Below are positions 21,062 to 27,918 of a stretch of 32,135 bases of DNA, one piece after another. Numbering within the stretch: position 1 is the stretch's first letter; each line of letters starts with the position of its first letter. The stretch covers positions 1-32,135 of IMG/VR virus record IMGVR_UViG_3300020171_000091; one strand, written 5' to 3'. The notes under the pieces were generated by a model that saw nothing but the letters and a program-made list of their open reading frames with translations, did not search any database and was not told where the DNA came from. This DNA comes from a virus. The translations under genes were made by a program, and so were the position numbers.

Positions 21062-21342
21062 CCCCGCCTAACATCACTGCAATCATCGCCCTGGTTTTCG
21101 GTGTTATCGGCACCCTTGTCTGGATACTCTGCCGGGCGGCAGGAAGGAAAATGCCAGTACCGCCAGCCTTGCATCTTGACAAAAAGACGGGACGGGTATG
21201 GGAATATCAGGATTTCATAGGACGTGGTTGTCCCAACAACCCCACCGCCACCTTTCGTGGAATCCGCACCATTGATGGTAAATATGCGGGGTACGATTGT
21301 TCCCACTGCGGTATCGTGTGGGATGATAAGGAGGTCAAATGA
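21058..21342 (+). CDS. Small membrane protein with Cys pair
   Basis: The product has 94 aa. Residues about 5-25 are hydrophobic (ITAIIALVFGVIGTLVWIL). The C-terminal part has a CPNNPTATFRGI stretch and DCSHCGIVWDDKE, so one small metal site is possible. The GGAGGCAAA site and ATGA overlap set the start. Unknown function. Confidence 0.6.
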   Translation: MTPPNITAIIALVFGVIGTLVWILCRAAGRKMPVPPALHLDKKTGRVWEYQDFIGRGCPNNPTATFRGIRTIDGKYAGYDCSHCGIVWDDKEVK

Positions 21343-21665
21343 CCATTGAACTTTGGTGTCAGTATAGTACACTTGACAAACAATGGTGCTATCAGTTAGT
21401 CTCTACCGGCCAACCTGGAACGTATTTTCTCCAGTGGGTTTGGTTCTACACCGGCAAGTTCCTTGCTCGTTTTTATTTTCCCTCCACCGACATCTATCTT
21501 TATCCTTACGTATTTACTTGGAGCGAGGGCAACCGTCGACTGGGACGGTGGGGTGATTCTTGGGATGCGAGGCAGATTGCGAAATGGATAGTTGCCGCGA
21601 TCAGAAAACACGAGGCGAAGATTATAAAAAAAGCATTACGAAAACGAATCAAGGAGGTCAAATGA
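21339..21665 (+). CDS. Aromatic-rich unknown protein
   Basis: The product has 108 aa and is very rich in Trp, Tyr and Phe (YFLQWVWFYTGKFLARFYFPS, IYLYPYVFTW). A basic helix at the end (WIVAAIRKHEAKIIKKALRKR) follows. It starts with AAGGAGGTCAA and an ATGA overlap. Not recognised. Confidence 0.6.
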   Translation: MTIELWCQYSTLDKQWCYQLVSTGQPGTYFLQWVWFYTGKFLARFYFPSTDIYLYPYVFTWSEGNRRLGRWGDSWDARQIAKWIVAAIRKHEAKIIKKALRKRIKEVK

Positions 21666-22018
21666 GATCGATTAAGTTCAGGGCATGGGAGCCGGAAACC
21701 GAAATGGGAAAACCGGGTAGCATGAGCTATAATCAAGACTTTTGTTTTTCTCAAATACAACACCCCGACGGCATTATCATCATGCAATTCACCGACCTCC
21801 AGGACAAGAACGGGAAAGAGATATATGAGGGAGATGTGGTAAAAGCGGCAGATGAGGATTCACCACACATCAAGAAATGGGTCGTTGATTTTGAGAGTGG
21901 GAGATTTGTAGCCACTAATAGTAGAGACACTATCGGGTTGCATTATTGGGCCGACATTCAAATAGAAATCATCGGCAACATCTACGAGAACCCGGAACTA
22001 CTCAAGGAGGGCAAATGA
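21662..22018 (+). CDS. YopX family protein
   Basis: The product has 118 aa. The start MRSIKFRAWEPETEMG, then MQFTDLQDKNGKEIYEGDVVKA, then IEIIGNIYENPELL, are the three signature segments of the YopX family. That family is common in phages of many hosts, forms beta-rich oligomers, and has no settled function. AAGGAGGTCAA and ATGA overlap set the start. An earlier in-frame start lies inside the previous gene. Confidence 0.9.
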   Translation: MRSIKFRAWEPETEMGKPGSMSYNQDFCFSQIQHPDGIIIMQFTDLQDKNGKEIYEGDVVKAADEDSPHIKKWVVDFESGRFVATNSRDTIGLHYWADIQIEIIGNIYENPELLKEGK

Positions 22019-22143
22019 ATTATGAAATATATTGCAACGGTAAGTTAATCGCCACGTTTGAGAACGAACAAGATCGAGATGATTGCCTCGATTATCTCCA
22101 AGACAAATACGAAGACTGTAAATTTACGACGGAGGCTAAATGA
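22015..22143 (+). CDS. Very small acidic protein (42 aa)
   Basis: It encodes MNYEIYCNGKLIATFENEQD, then RDDCLDYLQDKYEDCKFTTEAK, a beta hairpin plus an acidic helix. Small phage proteins of this shape are common. It has a GGAGGGCAA site and ATGA overlaps at both ends. It was accepted on coupling and a protein-like pattern. Confidence 0.6.
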   Translation: MNYEIYCNGKLIATFENEQDRDDCLDYLQDKYEDCKFTTEAK

Positions 22144-22253
22144 AAAGTGGATTAGATTCATTTAGTAAAACTATTATAATAATATTTGCGTTGGGGTTCG
22201 GTTTCAGTGTTGCCATTCATTTACTGCTATGGTTGCTCAAGGAGGTCAAATGA
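22140..22253 (+). CDS. Tiny membrane protein (37 aa)
   Basis: After MKSGLDSFSK comes a hydrophobic helix, TIIIIFALGFGFSVAIHLLL, ending WLLKEVK. GGAGGCTAA precedes the ATG, and both ends overlap neighbours. Its DNA is clearly more AT-rich than the surroundings. Unknown function. Size and shape resemble small phage membrane effectors. Confidence 0.55.
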   Translation: MKSGLDSFSKTIIIIFALGFGFSVAIHLLLWLLKEVK

Positions 22254-22444
22254 CCCTCGCCAAAGAAGGGCTGATACCCCGAAAGGGGAAAGGAGTAGAG
22301 ATGGACTTCTGTCGAGGATGCGGCAAAGAAATAGATGAAGATGATGTGTTTCAATGCGGAAAATGTGGAGCACTGGTCTGTGAATCTTGTTGCTATGGTT
22401 CTGGTGGTTGTGCTGTTTGTGAACGGGAAAGGGGAAAGGAGTAG
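22250..22444 (+). CDS. Small double zinc-finger protein
   Basis: From the coupled ATG (ATGA overlap, AAGGAGGTCAA) the product has 64 residues. A second ATG at 22301 has its own AAAGGAG site and begins MDFCRGCGKEIDEDDVFQ. The cysteine order CRGC, CGKC, CESCC, CAVC fits a RING/B-box-like or zinc-ribbon pair. The short form may be the main product, since the first 17 residues are basic and unstructured. Confidence 0.65.
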   Translation: MTLAKEGLIPRKGKGVEMDFCRGCGKEIDEDDVFQCGKCGALVCESCCYGSGGCAVCERERGKE

Positions 22445-22479
22445 GGATGCATCAATGTGAAGAGGGAAAAGGAATAAAG

Positions 22480-22971
22480 ATGCGTTTCCTTGTCCTCGAT
22501 CCCAGCAAGACCGGCACAGGATGGGCATATTTCGATTCATCTCTACCAAAACACCTTGTCGCCTCCGGCTGCATCCGTCCTCACAAAAAGGACGGTCATT
22601 GGATGTCAAGCATAGAAAAGCAGTTGAAGGTTGTCCTTGCCGAATACTCCCCGGAGAAGGCATGGATGGAGAACAAATACAAGTATGCCCGGAAGTATTA
22701 CTCCAAGAAGCTGGGGCGGTGGGTGATAACCGTGGGCGGCTCACAAGAATATGCCTCCGCGTGGAATCTGGTCAATAAGGTCATAAGTGATCATGGCATC
22801 CCCTGCGAGGAATTGGACACCCGACGTCTCGTCAAGAACAAAATGGCCGTCCTCTGCGCCCGACGATATACTGACAAAAAAGTAGGGGAAGACGAGGCGG
22901 AATGTATCTGCTGGGGCGAATTTCTGATTGCCAACAAGTTTAACCAGGGTCAACCCCTGAAAGGAGGCTAA
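22480..22971 (+). CDS. RuvC-like Holliday junction resolvase
   Basis: The product has 163 aa. The RNase H-type fold is shown by MRFLVLDPSKTGTGWAYFD (Asp7), then EKAWMENKY (Glu64), and GEDEAECICWGEF (acidic residues near 138-141). These are the four-acid active-site pattern of RuvC and phage crossover-junction nucleases. It would resolve branched DNA from recombination before packaging, fitting with YqaJ and RecT upstream. AAAAGGAATAAAG precedes this ATG. An in-frame ATG at 22447 with an AAAGGAG site could add 11 residues. Confidence 0.8.
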   Translation: MRFLVLDPSKTGTGWAYFDSSLPKHLVASGCIRPHKKDGHWMSSIEKQLKVVLAEYSPEKAWMENKYKYARKYYSKKLGRWVITVGGSQEYASAWNLVNKVISDHGIPCEELDTRRLVKNKMAVLCARRYTDKKVGEDEAECICWGEFLIANKFNQGQPLKGG

Positions 22972-22972
22972 G

Positions 22973-23185
22973 ATGGGCAAGGTTAGCAGATTAGACAGAA
23001 CGATTCAGCGGTTGCAGGCGGAGAATGTGGATTTGGGCGCCCGGATCGCCCAGCTCCAAGTTGCCCTTGATGCAAGCAAAAAGCTCTACAAGGGCGCGCT
23101 TGACGCGGCATCAACTCTGGCCGGAGAGAATAGGCAGTTGAAAGAACGTGTTGCCGAATTGGAACAGAAACCCAAGGGAGGCTAA
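22973..23185 (+). CDS. Small coiled-coil protein
   Basis: The product is nearly all helix, 70 aa, with heptads: LDRTIQRLQAENVDLGARIA, LQVALDASK, and ENRQLKERVAELEQK. It probably forms a dimer. It has an AAAGGAGG site, and its end carries the GGGAGG site of the next gene. Function unknown. Confidence 0.65.
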   Translation: MGKVSRLDRTIQRLQAENVDLGARIAQLQVALDASKKLYKGALDAASTLAGENRQLKERVAELEQKPKGG

Positions 23186-23458
23186 ATGAAAAGACCGCCG
23201 AAGAAATTGTATTGGTGTAGGTGGGAAGAAAGTTTTGATACAATGCAGGAGGAACATTCTCATGGAGAACAATGTTCATACTGCACTACCAGCGGACATT
23301 GTGAATCTGATTTCAAACCCTGCCGCGTCTATGTGTATGAGCGGGTTAAGAGACAAATGGAAATCGTTGGCCTGAATACATTGCGGGTGTTGGAAAGCGT
23401 TCCCTCCAAGTCCGTCGCCCGGCGCTTGAAAATCCAAAAGCCGAAAGGCAAGGAGTAG
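23186..23458 (+). CDS. Small Cys-rich protein
   Basis: The product has 90 aa. The first half has WCRW, then HGEQCSYCTTSGHCESDFKPC, giving five or six ligands for zinc. The second half is a basic helix (YERVKRQMEIVGLNTLRVLE). GGGAGGCTAA precedes the ATG. Not recognised. Confidence 0.65.
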   Translation: MKRPPKKLYWCRWEESFDTMQEEHSHGEQCSYCTTSGHCESDFKPCRVYVYERVKRQMEIVGLNTLRVLESVPSKSVARRLKIQKPKGKE

Positions 23459-23460
23459 AG

Positions 23461-23667
23461 ATGACGATAAGGGAAATTCTACTAACGCATTGCCAATTCT
23501 ACGAGAGATTCCGAACCGTAAGGTTGGATGACATCGACGCCATCGCCCGCGAGATCATTGAAGAGGTGGAGAAGATTGCTAATCTAATCCCGGCCCCCAA
23601 TGGATTTCATTTGCACATACACCAGCAAGACTGGCAACGCTTCCGCAAAGAAAACGGGGTGGAATGA
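23461..23667 (+). CDS. Small helical protein
   Basis: The product has 68 aa, MTIREILLTHCQFYERFRTV, then a charged helix (DDIDAIAREIIEEVEKIANLI) and a His-rich end (FHLHIHQQDWQRF). An AAGGAGTAG site precedes it, and its stop overlaps the radical-SAM gene. Unknown function. Confidence 0.6.
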   Translation: MTIREILLTHCQFYERFRTVRLDDIDAIAREIIEEVEKIANLIPAPNGFHLHIHQQDWQRFRKENGVE

Positions 23668-24350
23668 TGGGACTATCAAAGGCAACTGGTGATATGTACG
23701 GATGGGTGACGCATACCTGGAATCCGGTCGGCGGTGAGTGCCCGCATAGATGCTCTTACTGCTACGTCCGCACGGGGCGATTGGGGGGATGTGCGAAGTA
23801 TCAAGGCCCGCAACGGCTAATTGAGAAGGAAATGAAGACAAACCTCGGCAAGGGCAATACGATATTCGTCTGTTCATGCAATGACCTATTTGCAGGACAA
23901 TTGCACCACGACCAAGTCATGCGTGTTCTGAGTTTACCTGGAGAAAATGTCTACGTTTTTCAATCCAAGAATCCGGCGGGAATGATTTTGTACGAATCGC
24001 ACTTCCCACCCAATTCTTTGCTCGGCACAACGATTGAAACAAATGAATTCATCTATACTGGGGCATACAGCCGAGCACCATTCCCGGTTCATCGTGCCCA
24101 CGCGATGTCTAAAATTACTTTGCCCAAGTTTCTGTCCATCGAGCCGATCATGGACTTCAGCTTCTTGGCGATGCTCCAATTAATTAGACTGGTCAATCCT
24201 GATTTCATTTCTATCGGCGCGGATTCGAGGCATTGCAATCTACCCGAACCGTCCGGTGAGAAAATACGAATCCTTATCGAGAATATCCAGAAAATGAAGA
24301 TCGAGGTCAGGCAAAAGAAGAATCTGGACAGATTGCTAAAGGAGGCGTGA
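23664..24350 (+). CDS. Radical-SAM-like Gp37/Gp68 (DUF5131) family protein
   Basis: The product has 228 aa. The start carries the family signature: THTWNPVGGECPHRCSYCYV, a Cys26-x3-Cys30-x2-Cys33 iron-sulfur motif. Then come FVCSCNDLFAG, YVFQSKNPAGM, LGTTIETN, FLSIEPIMDF and PDFISIGADSR, in the usual order for this phage-borne family. Radical SAM enzymes of this plan use S-adenosylmethionine. The substrate of Gp37/Gp68 proteins is not known to me. Two tandem ATGs overlap the previous stop. It could act on host or phage nucleic acid or on a cofactor. This is inference. Confidence 0.88.
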   Translation: MMGLSKATGDMYGWVTHTWNPVGGECPHRCSYCYVRTGRLGGCAKYQGPQRLIEKEMKTNLGKGNTIFVCSCNDLFAGQLHHDQVMRVLSLPGENVYVFQSKNPAGMILYESHFPPNSLLGTTIETNEFIYTGAYSRAPFPVHRAHAMSKITLPKFLSIEPIMDFSFLAMLQLIRLVNPDFISIGADSRHCNLPEPSGEKIRILIENIQKMKIEVRQKKNLDRLLKEA

Positions 24351-24712
24351 TGCCGGATATATCTATGTGTGAAAATCGCAAATGTCCAAAGCGGAATAAA
24401 TGTTATCGCTTTCGTGCCGTCCCCGATATAGGACAATCTTACTGTACCTTCAATGACCCCTTGGACGGAGATTGTCAATGGTTTATGCCCATTGAGAAAG
24501 GGGATAAGGTGATGGGGATAAAACACCCCCGTAGGAAGCCCGTGGTGAAGTCGAGGCAGGGGGGCGGGGAATCCCCCGTCCGACCCCGAAAAGCCCGCCT
24601 GCGGGCAAGGAAATGGGCAAAAATGGCTATTCTTCGTGTAGGATGCCCCTACGTTGTCGAGATTGAGGGTGGTCGGGTGATTTTGAAGCCGGTTGAGGGG
24701 GGGATTGAGTGA
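24350..24712 (+). CDS. Cys-rich phage protein with basic tail
   Basis: The product has 120 aa. The N-terminal 45 residues have the pattern MCENRKCPKRNKCYRF, then QSYCTFNDPLDGDCQWF, a family seen in many phages and likely holding a metal site. The middle is very basic (HPRRKPVVKSRQGGGE, RPRKARLRARKWAK). The last 30 residues form a short beta domain (YVVEIEGGRVILKP). The ATG at 24350 is seven bases from AAAGGAGG, while a GTG at 24347 is closer than ideal. Confidence 0.7.
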   Translation: MPDISMCENRKCPKRNKCYRFRAVPDIGQSYCTFNDPLDGDCQWFMPIEKGDKVMGIKHPRRKPVVKSRQGGGESPVRPRKARLRARKWAKMAILRVGCPYVVEIEGGRVILKPVEGGIE

Positions 24713-24915
24713 CCCTCCTTGACATCATCGCCGCCATTCCCCAGAAGCCGTATTATATTGACGGCGATTCCGCCGACCCTAACGGCGTGATCTATCTCTT
24801 GACAAAATATGTCAAGGAGTTAGGCCGCAAGTTTATTGGCATTGAAATATCAGAAAAGTATTGCGCGATTGCGAAACAGAGACTGATGGGAATATCAGAA
24901 AGTCTATTTCGGTAG
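24709..24915 (+). CDS. Remnant of a DNA methyltransferase (C-terminal motif only)
   Basis: The product has 68 aa from a GTG overlapping the previous stop. The last 40 residues (LGRKFIGIEISEKYCAIAKQ, then RL) match the end of phage N6-adenine/N4-cytosine methyltransferases, which follows the FxGxGT cofactor motif. Here that motif is absent, and in its place is DPNGVIYLLTKYVKE. The DPPY catalytic motif is missing too. So the gene is a fusion of an unrelated start with a methyltransferase tail, or a decayed gene, and cannot be an active enzyme. Confidence 0.6.
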   Translation: MTLLDIIAAIPQKPYYIDGDSADPNGVIYLLTKYVKELGRKFIGIEISEKYCAIAKQRLMGISESLFR

Positions 24916-25089
24916 TTTGGTTCTTTTCAGGTAGTCTTTTAATTTACGTAATATCTTGATTGCCTCTTCTCGACCGCCCGTCAAATAACATCCGCCCTCA
25001 AGGTCTGCCAAGGCTCGATCAATGAAGTAGTCGATCCTGCGGCTTGACTTTTTAGGCCGGGTCTTCATAACGGTATGGCGTTTTGACAT
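24904..25089 (-). CDS. Small basic protein at the end of the lysis operon
   Basis: The product has 61 aa and is basic and helical (KTRPKKSSRRIDYFIDRALA, then REEAIKILRKLKDYLKRT). It overlaps the endolysin gene at its start (an ATG at 25068 is also possible) and the opposite-strand methyltransferase remnant at its end by 12 nt. Neither start has a clear ribosome site. Function unknown. Confidence 0.55.
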   Translation of the reverse strand: MSKRHTVMKTRPKKSSRRIDYFIDRALADLEGGCYLTGGREEAIKILRKLKDYLKRTKLPK

Positions 25090-25594
25090 CGGGTGGGATG
25101 GGTTGTAAGGTTTTGAAGGTGTCCCCCACTTCGAAATGCATCGGATCGCGATTCATGCCAGCGAAGTTGCCGCCCCAATACCACCCCTCGGCCTCGAATC
25201 GTTTGACCAGTTCGGCCGGTTGCTTGTCGATTGCACCGACTGGATTGTCCTTGACGTTCAGGTCGATCGCTATCCCCCATGAATGCCGGGAGAGGCCACG
25301 TTTGGAGTTGTGGAATTTGTGACGTGGAACCCAGACACCAGCGATGTTCTTCTTGAATTCACCAACGTCAACGAGATCCGCCTTGCCGTCCACTTCAAGC
25401 CAATGAAAGATTCGGAATAGGGACATGGCTGCGTCGAAATGTGCCCAGATATTGCCGATGATTGGGATTGTGAATTTCTCGATATTCGCGGCCAGCCACT
25501 TCCGGTCGGTGATGATGATCCGGCCACCTGTCGCCTCGGAATAGGTGAACTTGCCAAAGCGGGCGATGACTTCAGCGTCGGTCAGGAGTCTCAT
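25052..25594 (-). CDS. Endolysin, M15-type (VanY/L-Ala-D-Glu) peptidase
   Basis: The product has 180 aa. The catalytic zinc motif SRHSWGIAIDLNV gives His104 and Asp111, and DPMHFEV gives His153. Together they form the SxHxxGxAxD and MHFE signature of the peptidase M15 family. Residues 1-60 have an accessory helical part. The enzyme cuts cross-links or stem peptides of the cell wall and so serves in host lysis. It has no signal peptide, so release probably depends on the holin-like protein encoded upstream. The start was set at the ATG overlapping the metallophosphoesterase stop (ATGA). A TTG at 25609 is weaker. Confidence 0.85.
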   Translation of the reverse strand: MRLLTDAEVIARFGKFTYSEATGGRIIITDRKWLAANIEKFTIPIIGNIWAHFDAAMSLFRIFHWLEVDGKADLVDVGEFKKNIAGVWVPRHKFHNSKRGLSRHSWGIAIDLNVKDNPVGAIDKQPAELVKRFEAEGWYWGGNFAGMNRDPMHFEVGDTFKTLQPIPPDVKTPYRYEDPA

Positions 25595-26403
25595 ATCTTC
25601 TGTAGGCAATCCCCGATATGCGGAGCCTTATAGAGAAAATGCCAGACAGTAATCCTGTCCAGCTCGTCAATCCTAACTATCACCCCGCCGATATGTGGCT
25701 GCATCTTGCCATAGTATCTGAGATATGGCCTCGACGGTTCCCACGTCATCCAGCAGGGGACTTGAATCAGATGCTGATGGGCAAGGTGCAGGTGCAGAAA
25801 GAAATGCCAATGACCCCGGGCGACAATATCGAAATGCGGCAACTTGCCCTCAGCCTCAGCTTGCAATAATAGGGTTCCTTCTCGATCCATGACCGTCGTG
25901 CGGTAGATAGCCGCCCCGGACTCGCCATGCGCCACATTCATCATCCGGTTAGTTCCGCCGATTTCGAGATTCGCCAGCGGGCCGAGAAACCTTGACCGCC
26001 GGGCGTGAGGTTTCAGTTCTTTACAAATCGATTCATGCTGTTTCCAGTCGAGGGATTCGTGATAGCCGGATCCGGACAGACAATAGAAATCGCGGCCCGT
26101 CACCAATGACTTGAGCAATTCAACGCAAACATCTTTTTGCTGATTCAGGTCGGACATCATCAAACCGATGCCGAATTGTTTGCGGTTCAGACCATGCAAG
26201 GCATCGCCGAGATGGATTACCGTGTCCACGTCCATCTTGTCACATGTTTCCCCGAACGATTGCCATGCTTCGTAGATTTGCAATTGGCCGGGATTTGCCC
26301 TATGTTCATTGCCCTCGGAATCCTTCCACAGCGGCGGAAAGAGGGCGTACTTGCTGCCCGTGTGGGTATCGGAGACAAGTGCTATGGTTCGTTTGAATTT
26401 CAT
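25591..26403 (-). CDS. Calcineurin-like metallophosphoesterase
   Basis: The product has 270 aa. Motifs in order are SDTHTGS (11-17; Asp12, His14), HLGDALHG (64-71; Asp67), SGSGYHES (about 110-117, in place of GNHE), VAHGES (His159) and GHWHF (His198, His200). They form the two-metal active site. The substitution of GNHE by GSGYHE, with Asn lost, is unusual and may change substrate choice. It sits between a DNA-binding-like gene and the endolysin, coupled by ATGA overlaps. Phage enzymes of this type act on nucleotides, RNA ends or cyclic messengers. Which applies here is not visible. Confidence 0.85.
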   Translation of the reverse strand: MKFKRTIALVSDTHTGSKYALFPPLWKDSEGNEHRANPGQLQIYEAWQSFGETCDKMDVDTVIHLGDALHGLNRKQFGIGLMMSDLNQQKDVCVELLKSLVTGRDFYCLSGSGYHESLDWKQHESICKELKPHARRSRFLGPLANLEIGGTNRMMNVAHGESGAAIYRTTVMDREGTLLLQAEAEGKLPHFDIVARGHWHFFLHLHLAHQHLIQVPCWMTWEPSRPYLRYYGKMQPHIGGVIVRIDELDRITVWHFLYKAPHIGDCLQKI

Positions 26404-26621
26404 ATCTTCAACCTCCCCACGAGTGTCTTGTAAAACTCTTCGTCGAGATTCTCGCTTTCCGCCCGTGTTTTCAGGCCGAGGGTGCTTGCCTTATCGTATA
26501 GGGCTTTCCAGGTACGTCCGAAAACCCGCAGCGCATCCTGGCGGGATATTTCGCCAGTTTGGATTTTCGGATACAGTTTACGCAGCATCTGCATTTCTTT
26601 CCTTGACCAAAATGATCTCAC
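26400..26621 (-). CDS. Small Myb/SANT-like helix-turn-helix protein
   Basis: The product has 73 aa, MRSFWSRKEMQMLRKLYPKIQT, then RQDALRVFGRTWKALYDKASTL and GLKT. The pattern W-E--L-KLYP----GRTW-AL--KA--LGLK is typical of Myb-like DNA-binding modules in phages. The GTG at 26621 overlaps the upstream stop (GTGA) and was preferred to GTG codons further up. It may control late transcription. Confidence 0.65.
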   Translation of the reverse strand: MRSFWSRKEMQMLRKLYPKIQTGEISRQDALRVFGRTWKALYDKASTLGLKTRAESENLDEEFYKTLVGRLKI

Positions 26622-27184
26622 AAGCACCACCCTGCACCGATGCGTGGTTCAATCCATCCAGGCACATTCGGGCCAAGAAGCCCATAGCCCATGATCTTGA
26701 AATGTTTGAGAGAGGCGCCGATAGAAAGAACCCCAATCGGGTTAAGGGCATTTAGGCTGGGCTTGAGGTTTATTTCGACGCCCCCAAGAATTCTGAACGG
26801 TGAAGATTGCTTGACCGGGATGTCGAGTGAATAGGGCATAGGTTTCGTTTCGATAGAGGCTGAATATAGGATGCCCCGATAAACAATAGAGTCTGAAATT
26901 GGGACAAAACACATCTTTTCTTGTATCAAAAATGGAATGTCCACACTATATACTTTAGATCGTACGGGGATTTGACCCAATGGAGTTTCTTTTGTAATTA
27001 TTATGGTATCATGAACTATATCCGTAATGATAGTTGTATCAGTCTTAAACTTTGTGATTATTATCGTGTCTTTCGTTTGGATGGTAATAGTTTGAATTCC
27101 CGGTTTGTGAAAATAGAGCGTACCCAGAATACCAATGATAATCCCGGCAACGAGGATAACAAACAAAACTTTCAGTTCTTTCAC
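26618..27184 (-). CDS. Membrane-anchored beta-rich protein, possibly spanin-like
   Basis: The product has 188 aa. The GTG start is set by GGGAGGTCAAC at 5-6 nt and overlaps the HNH stop. MKEL is followed by one membrane helix (about 5-24, VLFVILVAGIIIGILGTLYF). Repeated Thr/Ile strands follow (TITIQTKDTIIITKFKTDTT, IITDIVHDTIIIT), and a C-terminal 60 residues with GVEINLKPSLNALNPIG and GAGWCL. The anchor and periplasmic body in a lysis region suggest a spanin-like or envelope-spanning role, unproven. A longer frame to 27238 is not supported by a ribosome site. Confidence 0.65.
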   Translation of the reverse strand: MKELKVLFVILVAGIIIGILGTLYFHKPGIQTITIQTKDTIIITKFKTDTTIITDIVHDTIIITKETPLGQIPVRSKVYSVDIPFLIQEKMCFVPISDSIVYRGILYSASIETKPMPYSLDIPVKQSSPFRILGGVEINLKPSLNALNPIGVLSIGASLKHFKIMGYGLLGPNVPGWIEPRIGAGWCL

Positions 27185-27819
27185 GTTGACCTCCCGTTGA
27201 TTTTCCATGAATGTATTTTCATGTGACAAGAACGACATAGTGTTATTCCATTATCAATACAAAATCTTAATTCCGGGAATTCCGAAAATAATTTAAGATG
27301 ATGAGCTATTATATTCCCCCGCCCACATATTTTCCTACACAACCTACATGTCCATTGATCTTTTTTGTAAACTTCCATGGCCCATATTCGATATTCTAAA
27401 CTTTTTCGTATAAGGTGATTTTTATTACCAATACCGCCCCTCCATTGATGATTTTTTTCGCCCTTTTGGGCGTTGCTTTTTTTACGTCGATGTTCTAATG
27501 AAAATATCCGACCCACCAATGCTTCACTTGTTCTTCGTCGAGCTTCAAGAGAACGGCGTTTCCCATGGTTTGCTATACTTATTTTATGTTTCGTTATATC
27601 TGAATGTTTTTTACCAAAAAAATGATTTTTTTCGCCCATCCTACTTTCGCTCATTTTTTGACGTGCTTCCAGGGATTGTTTTTTTCCCAGCATATTAGAA
27701 GGAAGCCCCTTGTGAGACTGACTCATTTTCTGTCTTGTTTCAAGGGAATGATGTTTACCCCTGTTTGCATTACTTAATTTTTGCCGCAATTCCTCGGAAC
27801 ACCTTTGACCTTTTCTCAT
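27181..27819 (-). CDS. NUMOD3-HNH homing-type endonuclease (copy 2)
   Basis: The product has 212 aa. About six tandem NUMOD3-like motifs fill residues 1-125 (HHSLETRQKMSQSH, KQSLEARQKMSES, KRRSLEARRRTSEA and others). A linker (EKNHQWRGGI) precedes the HNH nuclease with CRLC and CRSC pairs, AHHLKLF and LCRSCHMKIH. Its DNA is much richer in A+T than its neighbours, a sign of transfer. It has its own consensus promoter. Its last codons contain the ribosome site of the next gene. An upstream TTG (27843) could add eight residues. Confidence 0.88.
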   Translation of the reverse strand: MRKGQRCSEELRQKLSNANRGKHHSLETRQKMSQSHKGLPSNMLGKKQSLEARQKMSESRMGEKNHFFGKKHSDITKHKISIANHGKRRSLEARRRTSEALVGRIFSLEHRRKKSNAQKGEKNHQWRGGIGNKNHLIRKSLEYRIWAMEVYKKDQWTCRLCRKICGRGNIIAHHLKLFSEFPELRFCIDNGITLCRSCHMKIHSWKINGRST

Positions 27820-27874
27820 ATTCTCGTTATATCTTTGTTGCAATTAAAACAATTTCGGATAATCATATAAATAT

Positions 27875-27902
27875 ATTATATATAGAAACCAAAGTTTGTC
27901 AA
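27875..27902 (-). promoter_or_regulatory. Consensus promoter of HNH copy 2
   Basis: On the minus strand, TTGACA (27902-27897) and TATAAT (27880-27875) are separated by 16 bp, both exact consensus. The 5' leader to the ATG would be about 45-50 nt. The surrounding AT-rich segment (27844-27918) holds no gene. Confidence 0.7.
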
Positions 27903-27918
27903 GTTATTTGTCGAAACG

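Noticed and set aside
27185-27238. A longer start for the membrane protein at 26618
   Set aside because: The extra codons lie inside the HNH gene, and the GGGAGGTCAAC site marks the GTG at 27184.
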